Shown here one piece after another: positions 15,341 to 24,318 of a stretch of DNA of 25,973 nucleotides. A model generated the notes under the pieces. That model was not told where the DNA came from, did not search any database, and saw only the letters and a list, made by a program, of their open reading frames with translations. Origin of the DNA: JBOHWJ01 sp050736615 (GTDB taxonomy: Bacteria; Desulfobacterota; Binatia; Binatales; Binataceae); contig JBOHWL010000001.1 of the NCBI GenBank assembly GCA_050736615.1, positions 1 through 25,973 on the forward strand. The letters are read 5' to 3'. Each line of letters begins with the position of its first letter. Position 1 is the first letter of the stretch. The position numbers and the translations under genes are program-made.

Positions 15341-16665
15341 AGGCGCTCCTCTATCCGAATGAAGGCGGGCGCACGGTCGATAATCTTGCGGCGGCGGATT
15401 GCGGCGAGCGCGCGTTTGAGGTTGCGCTCCCGCGCCTCATGGGTTCGCATAACTACCGGCACGCTGGTTTCCACTCCGCGGCCCTGCTGGATTACCGACG
15501 CGATCGAGATTCCATTGCGCCCCAGCACCGAGGCAATCGCGCCGAGCACGCCCGGCTTGTCGCGCGCCATGAACCGCAAATAATACTCGCATAGCACGTC
15601 GTCCATCGGCTTTACACGGGCGCGCCTCATTGCCGCAACCGGATAGCCGAGCGGATACTCGCCCCCGCGTGCGCCGCTTCGGCGCCGGCGCGCGATTGCG
15701 AGGATATCGGACATCACGGCCGTTGCGGTCGGCATCTGGCCCGCGCCGCGGCCAAAGTACATGCTTGAACCCAGCGCCTCGCCATGAATGTAGATGGCGT
15801 TGAAGGCGCCCGACACACCCGCAAGCAAATGCGCGCTCGGAATCATCGTCGGATGGACACGCGCCTCGATGGTGCCGTCGTCATCCTTGGCGATTGCGAG
15901 CAATTTGATTGTGTAACCGAGTTCGCGCGCGTACGTGATATCCGCCAACGTGACCCGGCTGATTCCTTCGGTATACACCTGCGCGGGCTTGAGCAACCTC
16001 CCAAAGGCCAGCGTGACCAGCAGACAAAGCTTGTGCGCGGCATCGTGACCCTCGATGTCGAGGGTCGGGTCCGCTTCGGCCAGACCCTCGCGTTGTGCCT
16101 CGGCCAGGGCCTCGGCGAATTCGCTGCCAGCCGCCGTCATCGTGCTCAGAATGGAATTGCAGGTGCCGTTGACAATTCCGTAAACGGCGCGCTGACGATC
16201 GCCGGCCAAGGCTTCGCTTAAGGTGCGTATAATCGGCACGCCGCCGCCCACGCTTGCTTCGAAGCCCACCGCCAGGCCGGTCTTGGCTGCCGCCCGAAAG
16301 ATCTCGTCGCCATGCTCGGCGAGCAACGCCTTGTTGGCGGTGACCACATCCTTGCCACCACGCAGCGCCTTAAGGATCAGGCCGCGGGCGGGTTCATAAC
16401 CGCCAAACAATTCGACCACGATGTCAATATCGCCGCGTGCGACCAGCGCCGCGCCGTCGCGGACAATGAGTCCTGCTTCGATGCCGAGCGACGGATCAGG
16501 TTTGAGGCTGCGATCGGCGATCGCGGCAAGTTCCAGCGGCGCCCCGAGCTTATGCGCCAGCATCGCGCCGTTTTGCCGCAGCAGCCGCACCACTCCTTCG
16601 CCGACGGTTCCACAGCCAAGCAGCGCCAGACGAACCGGTTTCAATCGTGGCCTCGAAAGCGACAA
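15337..16665 (-). CDS. hom: Homoserine dehydrogenase with C-terminal ACT domain
   Basis: A 442-residue NAD(P)H-dependent enzyme that reduces aspartate 4-semialdehyde to homoserine, the branch point to threonine and methionine. N-terminal nucleotide fold GCGTVGEG (residues 17-24); VTANKALLA with Lys112; FEASVGGGVPIIRTL; and the catalytic pair Asp208/Lys212 in DIEGHDAAHKL. A C-terminal ACT domain (about residues 365-435, RDKPGVLGAIASVLGRNGISI) suggests feedback inhibition by threonine, as in other monofunctional enzymes. The TTG start at 16665 is used; a TTG at 16644 has a better-placed GAGG and would drop seven residues. It begins seven bases after the aminotransferase stop and overlaps thrC by four bases. 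Confidence 0.96.
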   Translation of the reverse strand: MSLSRPRLKPVRLALLGCGTVGEGVVRLLRQNGAMLAHKLGAPLELAAIADRSLKPDPSLGIEAGLIVRDGAALVARGDIDIVVELFGGYEPARGLILKALRGGKDVVTANKALLAEHGDEIFRAAAKTGLAVGFEASVGGGVPIIRTLSEALAGDRQRAVYGIVNGTCNSILSTMTAAGSEFAEALAEAQREGLAEADPTLDIEGHDAAHKLCLLVTLAFGRLLKPAQVYTEGISRVTLADITYARELGYTIKLLAIAKDDDGTIEARVHPTMIPSAHLLAGVSGAFNAIYIHGEALGSSMYFGRGAGQMPTATAVMSDILAIARRRRSGARGGEYPLGYPVAAMRRARVKPMDDVLCEYYLRFMARDKPGVLGAIASVLGRNGISIASVIQQGRGVETSVPVVMRTHEARERNLKRALAAIRRRKIIDRAPAFIRIEERL

Positions 16666-16672
16666 GGCTCCG

Positions 16673-17899
16673 TCAGGAGGCGGCGGCGGCGCGTTTGATC
16701 GGCGCCGACTGCGCCAGCGCGTGCCGAATCCCCCGCAGAGCCTGGCGGGTGCGATGTTCGTTTTCGATCAGCGCGAAGCGTACGTGGCCGTCGCCGTCAG
16801 CGCCAAAACCGACGCCCGGCGAGACCGCAACCTTGGCCTCGCTCAACAGGAACTTGGCAAATTCGAGCGAACCCATTGCGCGCCATGGTTCCGGAATCGG
16901 CGCCCATACGAACATCGTGGCGCGCGGCTTTTCCACCGGCCAGCCGGCCCGATTGAGGCCGTCGACCAGCACGTCGCGACGCCCGCGATAGGTTTCCACG
17001 ATTTCGCTGACGCATTCCTGCGGCCCGTTGAGTGCCGCTATCGCCGCGACTTGAACCGGGGTGAACATGCCGTAATCAAAATAGGATTTAAGGCGCGACA
17101 GGGCTGCGATCATTTCGCGATTGCCGACCGCGAAACCGACGCGCCATCCCGGCATGTTGTAGCTTTTCGACAAGGTGAAGAATTCCACCGCGACCTCGCG
17201 CGCGCCCGGCACCGCCATAATCGACGGCGCGCGATAGCCGTCGAAACACAAATCCGCATAGGCGAAATCGTGAACCACCAGCAGGCCGTTTTCGCGCGCG
17301 AACGCGACCACCCGCCGCATGAAGCCTGGATCAACCGTAGTGGTCGTGGGATTATGCGGAAAATTCATGATGAGCAGTTTTGGCCGCGGCCAGCAGCGGT
17401 TGACCGTCGCCATCAACTGCTCGAAGAATTCCTCGCCGCTGTTGTGCAACGGCACGCCCTGCACCTGCGCTCCCGCAATTACGCATCCATATTGATGAAT
17501 CGGGTAGGTTGGCGTTGGCGCCAATACCACGTCGCCCTGGTCGAGAATTGCCAGCGCCAGATGCGCGATACCTTCCTTCGAGCCGATCGTCACGATCGCT
17601 TCGGCGTCGGGGTCAAGTTCCACACCGTAGCGTCGCCGATACCAGTCCGTAATTGCCAGGCGTAGCTTATAAACGCCGCGCGAGACGGAATAACGATGAT
17701 TGGCGGGCTTGAGCGCGGAATTAACCAGTTTATCGACGATATGAGCGGGGGTGGCGTCGTCGGGATTACCCATGCCGAAATCGATAATGTCCTCGCCGGC
17801 GCGGCGCGCCTTGAGGCACAATTCGCCAATTGCGTTGAAGACGTATGGTGGTAAGCGTTTGATTCTGGGGAATTCCATCTCCTCGCCCGGCCCATCCAT
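16673..17899 (-). CDS. alaC: Class I/II aminotransferase, AlaC type
   Basis: A 408-residue fold-type I PLP enzyme. PLP lysine Lys245 lies in TLSKSYNMPGWRVGF; Asn183 (FPHNPTTTT) and Asp211 (VHDFAYAD) hold the cofactor ring; the N-terminal RIKRLPPYVF followed by DIIDFGMGNPD is typical of the glutamate-pyruvate transaminase AlaC and related LL-diaminopimelate aminotransferases. AlaC makes alanine from pyruvate and glutamate. The gene is first in the operon with hom and thrC; this pairing is familiar from other genomes and may mean a role with aspartate-family amino acids. The ATG at 17899 is the longest start; the ATG at 17878 (MEFPRIKRLPPYVF) fits the family's N terminus as well, though GAGGAG there touches the start codon. 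Confidence 0.9.
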   Translation of the reverse strand: MDGPGEEMEFPRIKRLPPYVFNAIGELCLKARRAGEDIIDFGMGNPDDATPAHIVDKLVNSALKPANHRYSVSRGVYKLRLAITDWYRRRYGVELDPDAEAIVTIGSKEGIAHLALAILDQGDVVLAPTPTYPIHQYGCVIAGAQVQGVPLHNSGEEFFEQLMATVNRCWPRPKLLIMNFPHNPTTTTVDPGFMRRVVAFARENGLLVVHDFAYADLCFDGYRAPSIMAVPGAREVAVEFFTLSKSYNMPGWRVGFAVGNREMIAALSRLKSYFDYGMFTPVQVAAIAALNGPQECVSEIVETYRGRRDVLVDGLNRAGWPVEKPRATMFVWAPIPEPWRAMGSLEFAKFLLSEAKVAVSPGVGFGADGDGHVRFALIENEHRTRQALRGIRHALAQSAPIKRAAAAS

Positions 17900-18025
17900 G
17901 AGAACATCCGATTCGAGAACTGAGCCTTAATTTTTAACTCACCGCACGTTTTACCGCTAGTGGCATAACGCCGGTGAATTTCCCTGTCGCTCGCAGGCCC
18001 TGCCTAAAAGAGGCCGGTGAACGGT

Positions 18026-18994
18026 CTATAAATCATCACGATTGGCGCAATTTTCAGGTCTTTGGCCCATCTGAACGCGGCGTACGTTTTCCGCCACCCG
18101 CCGTGCGATTTCGCGATAGGAAACGTCGGTAACCCCGGCGATATGCGCCGTCGCCACCACCTCGGGGCGGTTTAACAGCGGGGAATCCAGATCGAGCGGT
18201 TCGCGCTCAAAGACGTCGAGCCCCGCGCCCATCAGGCGGCCTTCTTCGAGCGCGCTCAGCAAGGCTGGTTGACTCAGCAGACCGCCGCGGCCCGCATTGA
18301 TGATGCAGGCTTGCGGCGGCATCAATGCGATTGCGCGTTCGTCAAGCAGCACGCGCGTGTCGTCATTCAACGGCACGCATAGAAACACGTAATCGCTATA
18401 ACGCAGCAGTTCCGGTAGTCGCTCCGGACCGCCGAGCCATTCAAGCCCAAATTTTACCGCCAATGACGCGTCGGGCGTGCGCTTGATCGCCACCACTCGC
18501 ATCCCGAATGGCCGCAGACGATATGCCAACGCCTGACCAATACCGCCGAAGCCAATGATGCCGGCGATGCGGCCCATCAAGGCGCGCCCAATCGGAGCGC
18601 CCCACGCACTGCCGTTGCGAATCGTCTGCTGTGCGATCGGCAGACGGCGGCTGACCGCGATCGCCGCCATCACGCACCATTCCGCCACCGATTCGGCGTT
18701 GCCGTTGCGGCTGGGCACATTGGCAACCGCGATATGACGCTCTGTCGCGGCGGCGATATCCACGCCTTCCAGCCCCGCGCCCCATTGTTGAATCAGGCGC
18801 AATCCCCTGACGCGATCCATCAGTTCGCCGTCGATCCGGCTCATCGCGGGAATCAGGGCGTCGGCGATGAAGCCCTCGGCGCGCAGCTTCGACGCGTCAA
18901 TCATTTCCAGCCGGACTTCGGGAAAAGCTTCGAGCATATATTGACGCACGGCGGCAAACCCGGTTCCCGCCACCACGACCGTGGGTACCGACAT
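18026..18994 (-). CDS. D-isomer-specific 2-hydroxyacid dehydrogenase family protein
   Basis: A 322-residue NAD-dependent oxidoreductase that would interconvert a 2-oxoacid and a D-2-hydroxyacid. It contains IQQWGAGLEGVDI before the cofactor domain, the nucleotide-binding GFGGIG (148-153), and the catalytic triad Arg236 (NAGRGGLL), Glu265 (VFEREPL) and His284 (TAHIAGVT). The ATG start at 18994 is chosen because the conserved fold begins there; the frame stays open for another 96 codons upstream, but that part is Arg/Cys-rich and not family-like. The substrate (glycerate, phosphoglycerate, glyoxylate or others) cannot be told; the protein is too short for a phosphoglycerate dehydrogenase with regulatory domains. 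It is separated from the AlaC gene by 126 bases and probably transcribed apart from it. Confidence 0.9.
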   Translation of the reverse strand: MSVPTVVVAGTGFAAVRQYMLEAFPEVRLEMIDASKLRAEGFIADALIPAMSRIDGELMDRVRGLRLIQQWGAGLEGVDIAAATERHIAVANVPSRNGNAESVAEWCVMAAIAVSRRLPIAQQTIRNGSAWGAPIGRALMGRIAGIIGFGGIGQALAYRLRPFGMRVVAIKRTPDASLAVKFGLEWLGGPERLPELLRYSDYVFLCVPLNDDTRVLLDERAIALMPPQACIINAGRGGLLSQPALLSALEEGRLMGAGLDVFEREPLDLDSPLLNRPEVVATAHIAGVTDVSYREIARRVAENVRRVQMGQRPENCANRDDL

Positions 18995-19137
18995 AAGCTT
19001 CACCCCAATTCGAAGATCAATTCCGTATGAAACGCTCACACGGGTGAATGTGCAAACCGCGGCGCGGAATGAGTGCATTCGGGCATTGGCGACGGCGTCG
19101 ATGAGACCTTGCGGATGACACCAGGCTCCGCCGCGAA

Positions 19138-20424
19138 TCAGTCCGACGCGTGGGTGAGCGCGTCGGGCGCGGCAATCCGGCGTGCCCGCAAGGCCCAGTA
19201 GCATGGCAGCGCGGTCAGCGAAATGATCCCTGAGACTTGCCATGCAACCGTAATCCCGAACGCATCCGCGATCGCGCCGCACAGCAGCAATCCCATCGAG
19301 CCGCCAAGGGTCGCAAACGTGCTGTTGAACGACAACAGCGTGGCACGATGTTCAGCGTCAAGTTGTTCATTGAACCAGCTCGTGACCAACGGATGCATCG
19401 CGCCGATGCAGAGATTCATCGCAAACAATGCGACCAACACAAAATTCGTTCGATGGCCGGCGCCGCCGGCAAACAGCAAAAGCGCACCCATGCCTATGAC
19501 CAGCACGCACATGCCGCGCGCGCGCGTGTCGTTGCTAAGCCTGAGCCGCGAGATAGCCTCCGCGCCGCTAACGCGGCCGGTGGTAAACAGGCAAAACACC
19601 AGCCCGACCACCCAGATGCCGACGCCGTAGCTATCATTGAAGTATTGCGGCCATTGCATCCAATACGGCGCCCAGGCCGCGAAGAAGATCGCGTTGGCGA
19701 GGCTCAACAATAACACCGCGCGGCTGCGGAACCCTTCGCGCAGACCCGCCACGACGCGCCGTCCAATCTGTACCGGGATTGCGCTCAAGGCGACGCGTTT
19801 GCCCGCTCGCCCCTCGCGCATTAACGCGCTGCCAATGATGCCACTAAGGATGAAACCGGCGGCGCCGAGCAGCCATGGCCACGCGATATCGATGTTGGCG
19901 ACACTGGCGCCGATCACCGCCGCCGCCATGAAGCCCAGGTTCATCAGCTGCGAGATGCGTGAGAAGAGCCGGTCCTTCTGACCCACGAAGCCCGCCGCGT
20001 CCAGCGCGTCAACGCCCCAGGCGTCAATCGCGCCGTTGCAGAAGGTCGTGCCGATCCCATCGACCGCCTCGGCAATCACGAACATCGCGTAATGATGTGC
20101 AAAGAAATAAGTGAAAAAAGCCGAGACCCGCAGAGCGCATCCGAGCATGAACGAACGCCGGCGGCCCAAGGCGTCGGCGAAAGCGCCGGTCGGCACGTCC
20201 GTCAGAAACATCACGACGAAGTAGCAGGCCAGGACGCTGTTCATCTCAAACTGTGTGAGTCCGCGCGAACGCAAAAACAGCGGATAGACGCCGTAGAGAA
20301 AACCTCCCGCGAACGAGTACCCAAGCCACACCGCGTAGTAACGGCGAGTTATCCCGCGCAAGGCTCGCAGCCGAACCGAACCGTCGGTGGCCGGGGGAGC
20401 CGGGGGTATGGCTGTTCTCTGCAA
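19138..20424 (-). CDS. MFS transporter
   Basis: A 428-residue inner-membrane transporter with about 12 predicted helices. The loop between helices 2 and 3 has the MFS motif A form GAFADALGRRRSF (residues 80-92), and the matching second-half loop carries weaker charge. The first helix begins near RYYAVWLGYSFAGGFLYGVYPLF. A cytoplasmic loop of about 30 residues with basic residues (MREGRAGKRVALS) lies in the middle. The substrate is unknown; general features resemble drug or metabolite exporters. The TTG start at 20424 is supported by GGAAG six bases upstream. It is divergent from the ABC1 kinase gene across 55 bases that must hold both promoters, in which no clear consensus is visible. Confidence 0.88.
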   Translation of the reverse strand: MQRTAIPPAPPATDGSVRLRALRGITRRYYAVWLGYSFAGGFLYGVYPLFLRSRGLTQFEMNSVLACYFVVMFLTDVPTGAFADALGRRRSFMLGCALRVSAFFTYFFAHHYAMFVIAEAVDGIGTTFCNGAIDAWGVDALDAAGFVGQKDRLFSRISQLMNLGFMAAAVIGASVANIDIAWPWLLGAAGFILSGIIGSALMREGRAGKRVALSAIPVQIGRRVVAGLREGFRSRAVLLLSLANAIFFAAWAPYWMQWPQYFNDSYGVGIWVVGLVFCLFTTGRVSGAEAISRLRLSNDTRARGMCVLVIGMGALLLFAGGAGHRTNFVLVALFAMNLCIGAMHPLVTSWFNEQLDAEHRATLLSFNSTFATLGGSMGLLLCGAIADAFGITVAWQVSGIISLTALPCYWALRARRIAAPDALTHASD

Positions 20425-20479
20425 GAGCGACTTCCTTTAGACTTTCATACGGGCGTTCACGCCGTTGTGAAGACCGACT

Positions 20480-21844
20480 TTGTCCCCGTCGACTCCATCG
20501 CTTGACTTTTCACCAACACCGGAACCCGGATGGCCGACGCGTGTCTGGCGTTTTTGCAGTGTGTTATGGCTCGCGGTGCGCATTTATCTGGGTTATAAAG
20601 CGATACAGCTTCGCGGGCGATGGTTCGGCGATAAACGTCAGGAGGCGCGTTATCGGCGTCAGGACCTGCGCGCCGCCCGCGCGGTTTATCGCGCCTCGAT
20701 CCGGCTCGAAGGCCTGCTGATCAAGGCTGGCCAATTCGTCGCGACGCGGGCCGATATTTTGCCTGACGAATGGGTGAGTACGCTAGCTGCCTTGCACGAC
20801 CGCGTACCGCCGCGGCCGTTCACGCTGATGCGCCGTCAGGTCGAGACTGAACTGGGGCGTCCGCTCTCGGAGCTTTTCATCGAATTCGAGCCAGCGCCAA
20901 TCGCCGCCGCGTCACTCGCGCAAGTCCATCGCGCGCTGACGCGCGACGGTCGCTCCTGCGCGGTCAAGGTTCAGTATCCCCGCATTGAAGGGATCGTGCG
21001 CGCCGATCTGCGCAATCTGATGTTCACTCTGCGGCTTTTGGCGCGACTCGAACCGGATTTCGACTTCCGCATCCTCGCCCGCGAATTACTCAAATACCTG
21101 CCGATGGAGTTGGATTTTCTCAACGAGGCGCGCAATTGCGAAACCATCGGCCGGAATTTCGCGGGACGCGACGACGTAATAATCCCGCGCGTGTATCACG
21201 ATTTGAGCACCCGGCGCGTGCTCACGATGGAGTTGCTCGACGGCATCCGGGTTACCGACGTCGCCGCGCTGGAGCGCGCCGGCATCGACAAGCGGATGGT
21301 AGCGCAGAAGTTGATCGAGATATTCGCGGAACAGATTCTACGCGACGGTTTCTTTCACGCCGATCCGCATCCGGGCAATCTCCTGGTGCGGCCTGGTCCG
21401 CGAATCGTGCTCTTGGATTTCGGCCTGGCTAAGGATTTTCCTCCCGCCTTTCGCGACGCGATGGTGCGGCTGACTTACGCCATCCTGATCTCCAATCAGC
21501 CGGCGATTGTCGAGGCCTTTCGCGATCTCGGCTTTCGTACGCGTGACGGCTCACCCGAAACCTTGCTGATGCTCGCCAATCTGTTCCTTGGCAATTCGGT
21601 CAAACGCAACCGCGCCTACGCCGATCGCGAGCTGATCGAGGAATTTTCGGAGGAATTGCCTCGCGCATTAAGGGCGAATCCAATCGTTGAGGTGCCAGCC
21701 GACGTGCTGCTGGTCAATCGCGTGATGGGTCTGCTGAGCGGTATCGGCAAGACCCTCGATTCACAAGTCAACCTGTTCGCGACGCTGATGCCCTACGCGC
21801 AGCGCTTGATGGCGGAGCAAGCGTCGGCCGCTGCCGGCAAATGA
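20480..21844 (+). CDS. ABC1/UbiB (AarF) family atypical protein kinase
   Basis: A 454-residue protein of the UbiB/ADCK family, which supports ubiquinone or other lipid-quinone metabolism through ATP binding. Diagnostic elements in order: the KxGQ motif in LIKAGQFVATRADILP (Lys82-Gln85), the Ala-rich loop PIAAASLAQVH that replaces a normal glycine loop, the invariant Lys163 (CAVKVQYP), the family segment ELDFLNEARN, the catalytic loop HADPHPGN (293-300) and DFG (313-315). A hydrophobic stretch near residues 25-43 could be membrane-associated. The start is TTG at 20480, without a strong ribosome binding site, so the first residues are uncertain. It is alone on its strand before a gap of 164 bases; no quinone-synthesis gene is nearby. 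The target of this member is unknown. Confidence 0.9.
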   Translation: MSPSTPSLDFSPTPEPGWPTRVWRFCSVLWLAVRIYLGYKAIQLRGRWFGDKRQEARYRRQDLRAARAVYRASIRLEGLLIKAGQFVATRADILPDEWVSTLAALHDRVPPRPFTLMRRQVETELGRPLSELFIEFEPAPIAAASLAQVHRALTRDGRSCAVKVQYPRIEGIVRADLRNLMFTLRLLARLEPDFDFRILARELLKYLPMELDFLNEARNCETIGRNFAGRDDVIIPRVYHDLSTRRVLTMELLDGIRVTDVAALERAGIDKRMVAQKLIEIFAEQILRDGFFHADPHPGNLLVRPGPRIVLLDFGLAKDFPPAFRDAMVRLTYAILISNQPAIVEAFRDLGFRTRDGSPETLLMLANLFLGNSVKRNRAYADRELIEEFSEELPRALRANPIVEVPADVLLVNRVMGLLSGIGKTLDSQVNLFATLMPYAQRLMAEQASAAAGK

Positions 21845-22008
21845 CGCCTTTCATCATCGATCGCGACACGCGTGGGCCAGACCGGCGCGCTGTACGGGTC
21901 AAAACGAAAAGCCAGCTTTACGCAATCGCACCTGTGGTTTACTCTGCGTTGGATGCTTATTGTGACGCTTCCGTGAGGTAGTGATGTCCGCAGGGTGATA
22001 TAAGGACA

Positions 22009-23187
22009 ATGTCCGAAAAACAGGCAATGCTCGTGAATCTCGCCGCCGAACTGGCGGCGGACTTCGCCGCCCGTGCCGACGAGCACGATCGCGACGGCTC
22101 ATTTCCGGTGGAAAACGTCGCCCGAATGAAGGAAGCGGGCTACACCGCCCTCTTGATTCCCGAACACAACGGCGGTCTCGGCGCTGACCTGATGGACTAC
22201 GTACTGTGCCAGGAACGCCTGGCTCAGGGCTGCGCGGCGACCGCCCTGGCCATCAATATGCATTTGTTCGGCCTTGGCAGCATGGTCGAACATTCCGACC
22301 ACAACCCGCGTGAGTCCATGTTTTTCGACATGATCGGCAAGCATCGGCACATTATCGGCGGCGGCATCAGCGAGCCTGAGACCGGGGGGGACTGGGGTGT
22401 CTTCGCGACCAAGGCCAGGCGCGACGGTGATCATTACGTTCTTAACGGACGCAAGGTTTTCACCAGCCTCTCGCCGGTTATCGACCTTTTCATGATCATG
22501 GCGACCATTGAAGACGCCAGTCCGCCAGCCAGCGCGACGTTCGTGATCCCGCGCGGCACACCGGGCCTTGAGTTAATCGAAACCTGGGATGCGATGGGCA
22601 TGCGGGCAACTGCTAGCCACGACCTGAAGCTGACCAATGTGCGCGTCGGGGAAGCGGCCAAATCAAATGAACGTCTGGTTGGTCCGGTCGATCAGGAGGG
22701 TATCTCTTTATTTGCCTGGTTCAGCTTGTCAATTGCCGCTATCTACACGGGAATCGCGATTGCCGCACTGAAATTTACGCGTGAGTTCGCCGGCCGCTAT
22801 CAGCCGCTGCTACTGCCGCGCCCGATAAAATACCTGCCAGGCATCCAGTTCGCCGTGGCGGAAGCCGAAGCGCTAATCGCCCAATCACGCGCCCTTTATG
22901 CCGGAATCGCCCGCGAGTATCTGTGCAATCGCGCGGCCTTTAGCGGCGAAGCCGGCCTGGCGCGGGTGGTGATGCCGAAATATGTCGCCACCAACAACGC
23001 TATCCGCGCCGTTGACCAATGCATGGAAGCGGTCGGCGCTCACGGCATCCTCAGGAAATTCCCGATGCAGCGTTATTATCGCGACGTCCGCGCCGGTCCC
23101 AATCATCCACTCTCCAACGCGCGCGCGCGCGAACTCATTGGTAAAACTTCATTGCACATTCCGCTGAGCGAACTGCCGCGATGGTAG
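22009..23187 (+). CDS. Acyl-CoA dehydrogenase-fold flavoprotein lacking the usual catalytic glutamate
   Basis: A 392-residue protein with the acyl-CoA dehydrogenase fold: ALLIPEHNGGLGADLMDYV, the flavin segment GGGISEPETGGDW, LNGRKVFTSLSP and WDAMGMRATASHDLKL. The region where short-chain enzymes carry EGTSE instead reads MQRYYRDVRAGPNHPLSNA, and the alternative glutamate site of isovaleryl-type enzymes (helix G) is aromatic/hydrophobic here (FAWFSLSIAAIYTG). This is the pattern of the group that includes DszC-like flavin-dependent monooxygenases and other non-dehydrogenase members, so the reaction may be oxygenation or something other than desaturation. ATG start at 22009 with AAGGACA just before. 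The inositol-monophosphatase-like gene follows after 93 bases. Substrate and reaction are not known. Confidence 0.85.
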   Translation: MSEKQAMLVNLAAELAADFAARADEHDRDGSFPVENVARMKEAGYTALLIPEHNGGLGADLMDYVLCQERLAQGCAATALAINMHLFGLGSMVEHSDHNPRESMFFDMIGKHRHIIGGGISEPETGGDWGVFATKARRDGDHYVLNGRKVFTSLSPVIDLFMIMATIEDASPPASATFVIPRGTPGLELIETWDAMGMRATASHDLKLTNVRVGEAAKSNERLVGPVDQEGISLFAWFSLSIAAIYTGIAIAALKFTREFAGRYQPLLLPRPIKYLPGIQFAVAEAEALIAQSRALYAGIAREYLCNRAAFSGEAGLARVVMPKYVATNNAIRAVDQCMEAVGAHGILRKFPMQRYYRDVRAGPNHPLSNARARELIGKTSLHIPLSELPRW

Positions 23188-23280
23188 GCCTTGGGCAGTA
23201 AGCGCTCACTCATTGTCGCTGTGCATAGAATTTACGCCGCGCTATGGCATAACTCCTGAACGTCGAATAAGTTCGCTCCG

Positions 23281-24132
23281 GTGACCGACAGTGGTGACAT
23301 CGAACGTGTGGCTTTGCGCGCAGCTCGCGCGGCCGGGCGCATTCATCTAAAACGTCTCAGCCGAGTCACGGTCAAACGCAAAAGCAATTCCATCGATCTG
23401 GTCACGGAAGCTGATCAGGAATCCGAGCGGGCGGTGATCGAGGTGCTGCAACGCGCCTTCCCCACCCATGCGGTGTTGGCCGAGGAAAGCGGCGCGAATA
23501 GCCACAAGAGCGAGCATCGCTGGATCATCGATCCGCTGGACGGCACCACCAATTTCGCGCACGGGTTTCCGCAGTTCTGCGTTTCGATTGCGTATGAACG
23601 GCGCGGCCGTTTGCAAACCGCCGTGATTTTCGACGCCTTCAAGAATGAATGCTTCGTCGCCACCCGCGGCAAGGGTGCGCGGCTCAAGGGCAAGCCCATC
23701 CGTGTCAGCCAAACCGATGCGCTCGCAACCGCGTTGCTGGCCACTGGCTTTCCCTACGATCGTCGCGAGCGGCGGCGTTTTTATCTCGCCTTCTGGGAGA
23801 GTTTCATGACCCGCACACATGGCGTGCGCCGCACCGGTTCGGCCGCGCTTGACCTCGCCTACGTCGCCTGCGGCCGCGTCGACGGGTTTTGGGAGTTCGG
23901 CCTGAAACCGTGGGACGTGGCGGCGGGTGCGCTGTTGGTCGCTGAGGCCGGCGGCCGCGTGAGCAATATGGACGGCACTCAGCTCGATCTGTCCGCTGCG
24001 CAGATTATCGCCAGTAATGGCCGGGTCCATCGCGAGATGATCGAGGCGATAGTTCTGGCGCGGCCGGCCGCGGAGCGGCGGCACGCCGAAATGATGTCCG
24101 AGGAGAGCGCCGTGAAGGCACAGCGCAACTGA
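23281..24132 (+). CDS. Inositol monophosphatase family protein
   Basis: A 283-residue Mg-dependent, Li-sensitive-type phosphatase that would hydrolyse inositol 1-phosphate or a related sugar phosphate. Metal ligands are visible in order: Glu68/Glu69 (LAEES), Asp84 and Asp87 with the catalytic Thr89 in IDPLDGTTNFAHGFP, and the C-terminal KPWDVAAGALLVAEAGG. The length and motifs match SuhB-type enzymes; the C-terminal 35 residues (RPAAERRHAEMMSEESAVK) are an unmatched charged extension. The start is GTG at 23281 with no strong ribosome binding site. In other bacteria SuhB is also an rRNA-transcription factor, but that cannot be inferred here. The gene is followed by the tRNA-Arg gene after 186 bases. 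Confidence 0.92.
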   Translation: MTDSGDIERVALRAARAAGRIHLKRLSRVTVKRKSNSIDLVTEADQESERAVIEVLQRAFPTHAVLAEESGANSHKSEHRWIIDPLDGTTNFAHGFPQFCVSIAYERRGRLQTAVIFDAFKNECFVATRGKGARLKGKPIRVSQTDALATALLATGFPYDRRERRRFYLAFWESFMTRTHGVRRTGSAALDLAYVACGRVDGFWEFGLKPWDVAAGALLVAEAGGRVSNMDGTQLDLSAAQIIASNGRVHREMIEAIVLARPAAERRHAEMMSEESAVKAQRN

Positions 24133-24269
24133 GTCGCGGTCATCCGAAAATCGTGTTCTGCGAATCGTGATTAAGGTGAGACGGTACGCGACGCGCCGCC
24201 CTTACGCCTTGCGATTCGGCTTCGCATGCGGAGTCTGACATCGGAACGATTGCCCCTGGGGTACCGCGC

Positions 24270-24296
24270 TTGTCCGCGCTTCGATGCTGATATATT
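24270..24296 (+). promoter_or_regulatory. Probable sigma-70 promoter of the tRNA-Arg gene
   Basis: An extended -10 (TGA followed by TATATT at 24291-24296) lies 22 bases before the tRNA; a possible -35, TTGTCC, is at 24270-24275 with a short 15-base spacer. The TGn extension can make up for a weak -35. The rest of 24133-24318 shows nothing else. Confidence 0.5.
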
Positions 24297-24318
24297 GATT
24301 GCTCACACGCCAGCTCAC

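Noticed and set aside
16421..17665. A 414-codon plus-strand open frame opposite hom and alaC
   Set aside because: Both genes beneath it are certain. The frame has no domain and shows the Arg/His-rich composition of an antisense shadow.
18995..19282. N-terminal extension of 96 residues on the hydroxyacid dehydrogenase
   Set aside because: The sequence is Arg/Cys-rich, runs into the MFS gene's 3' end, and the family fold starts at MSVPTVVVAG with a usable ribosome binding site.
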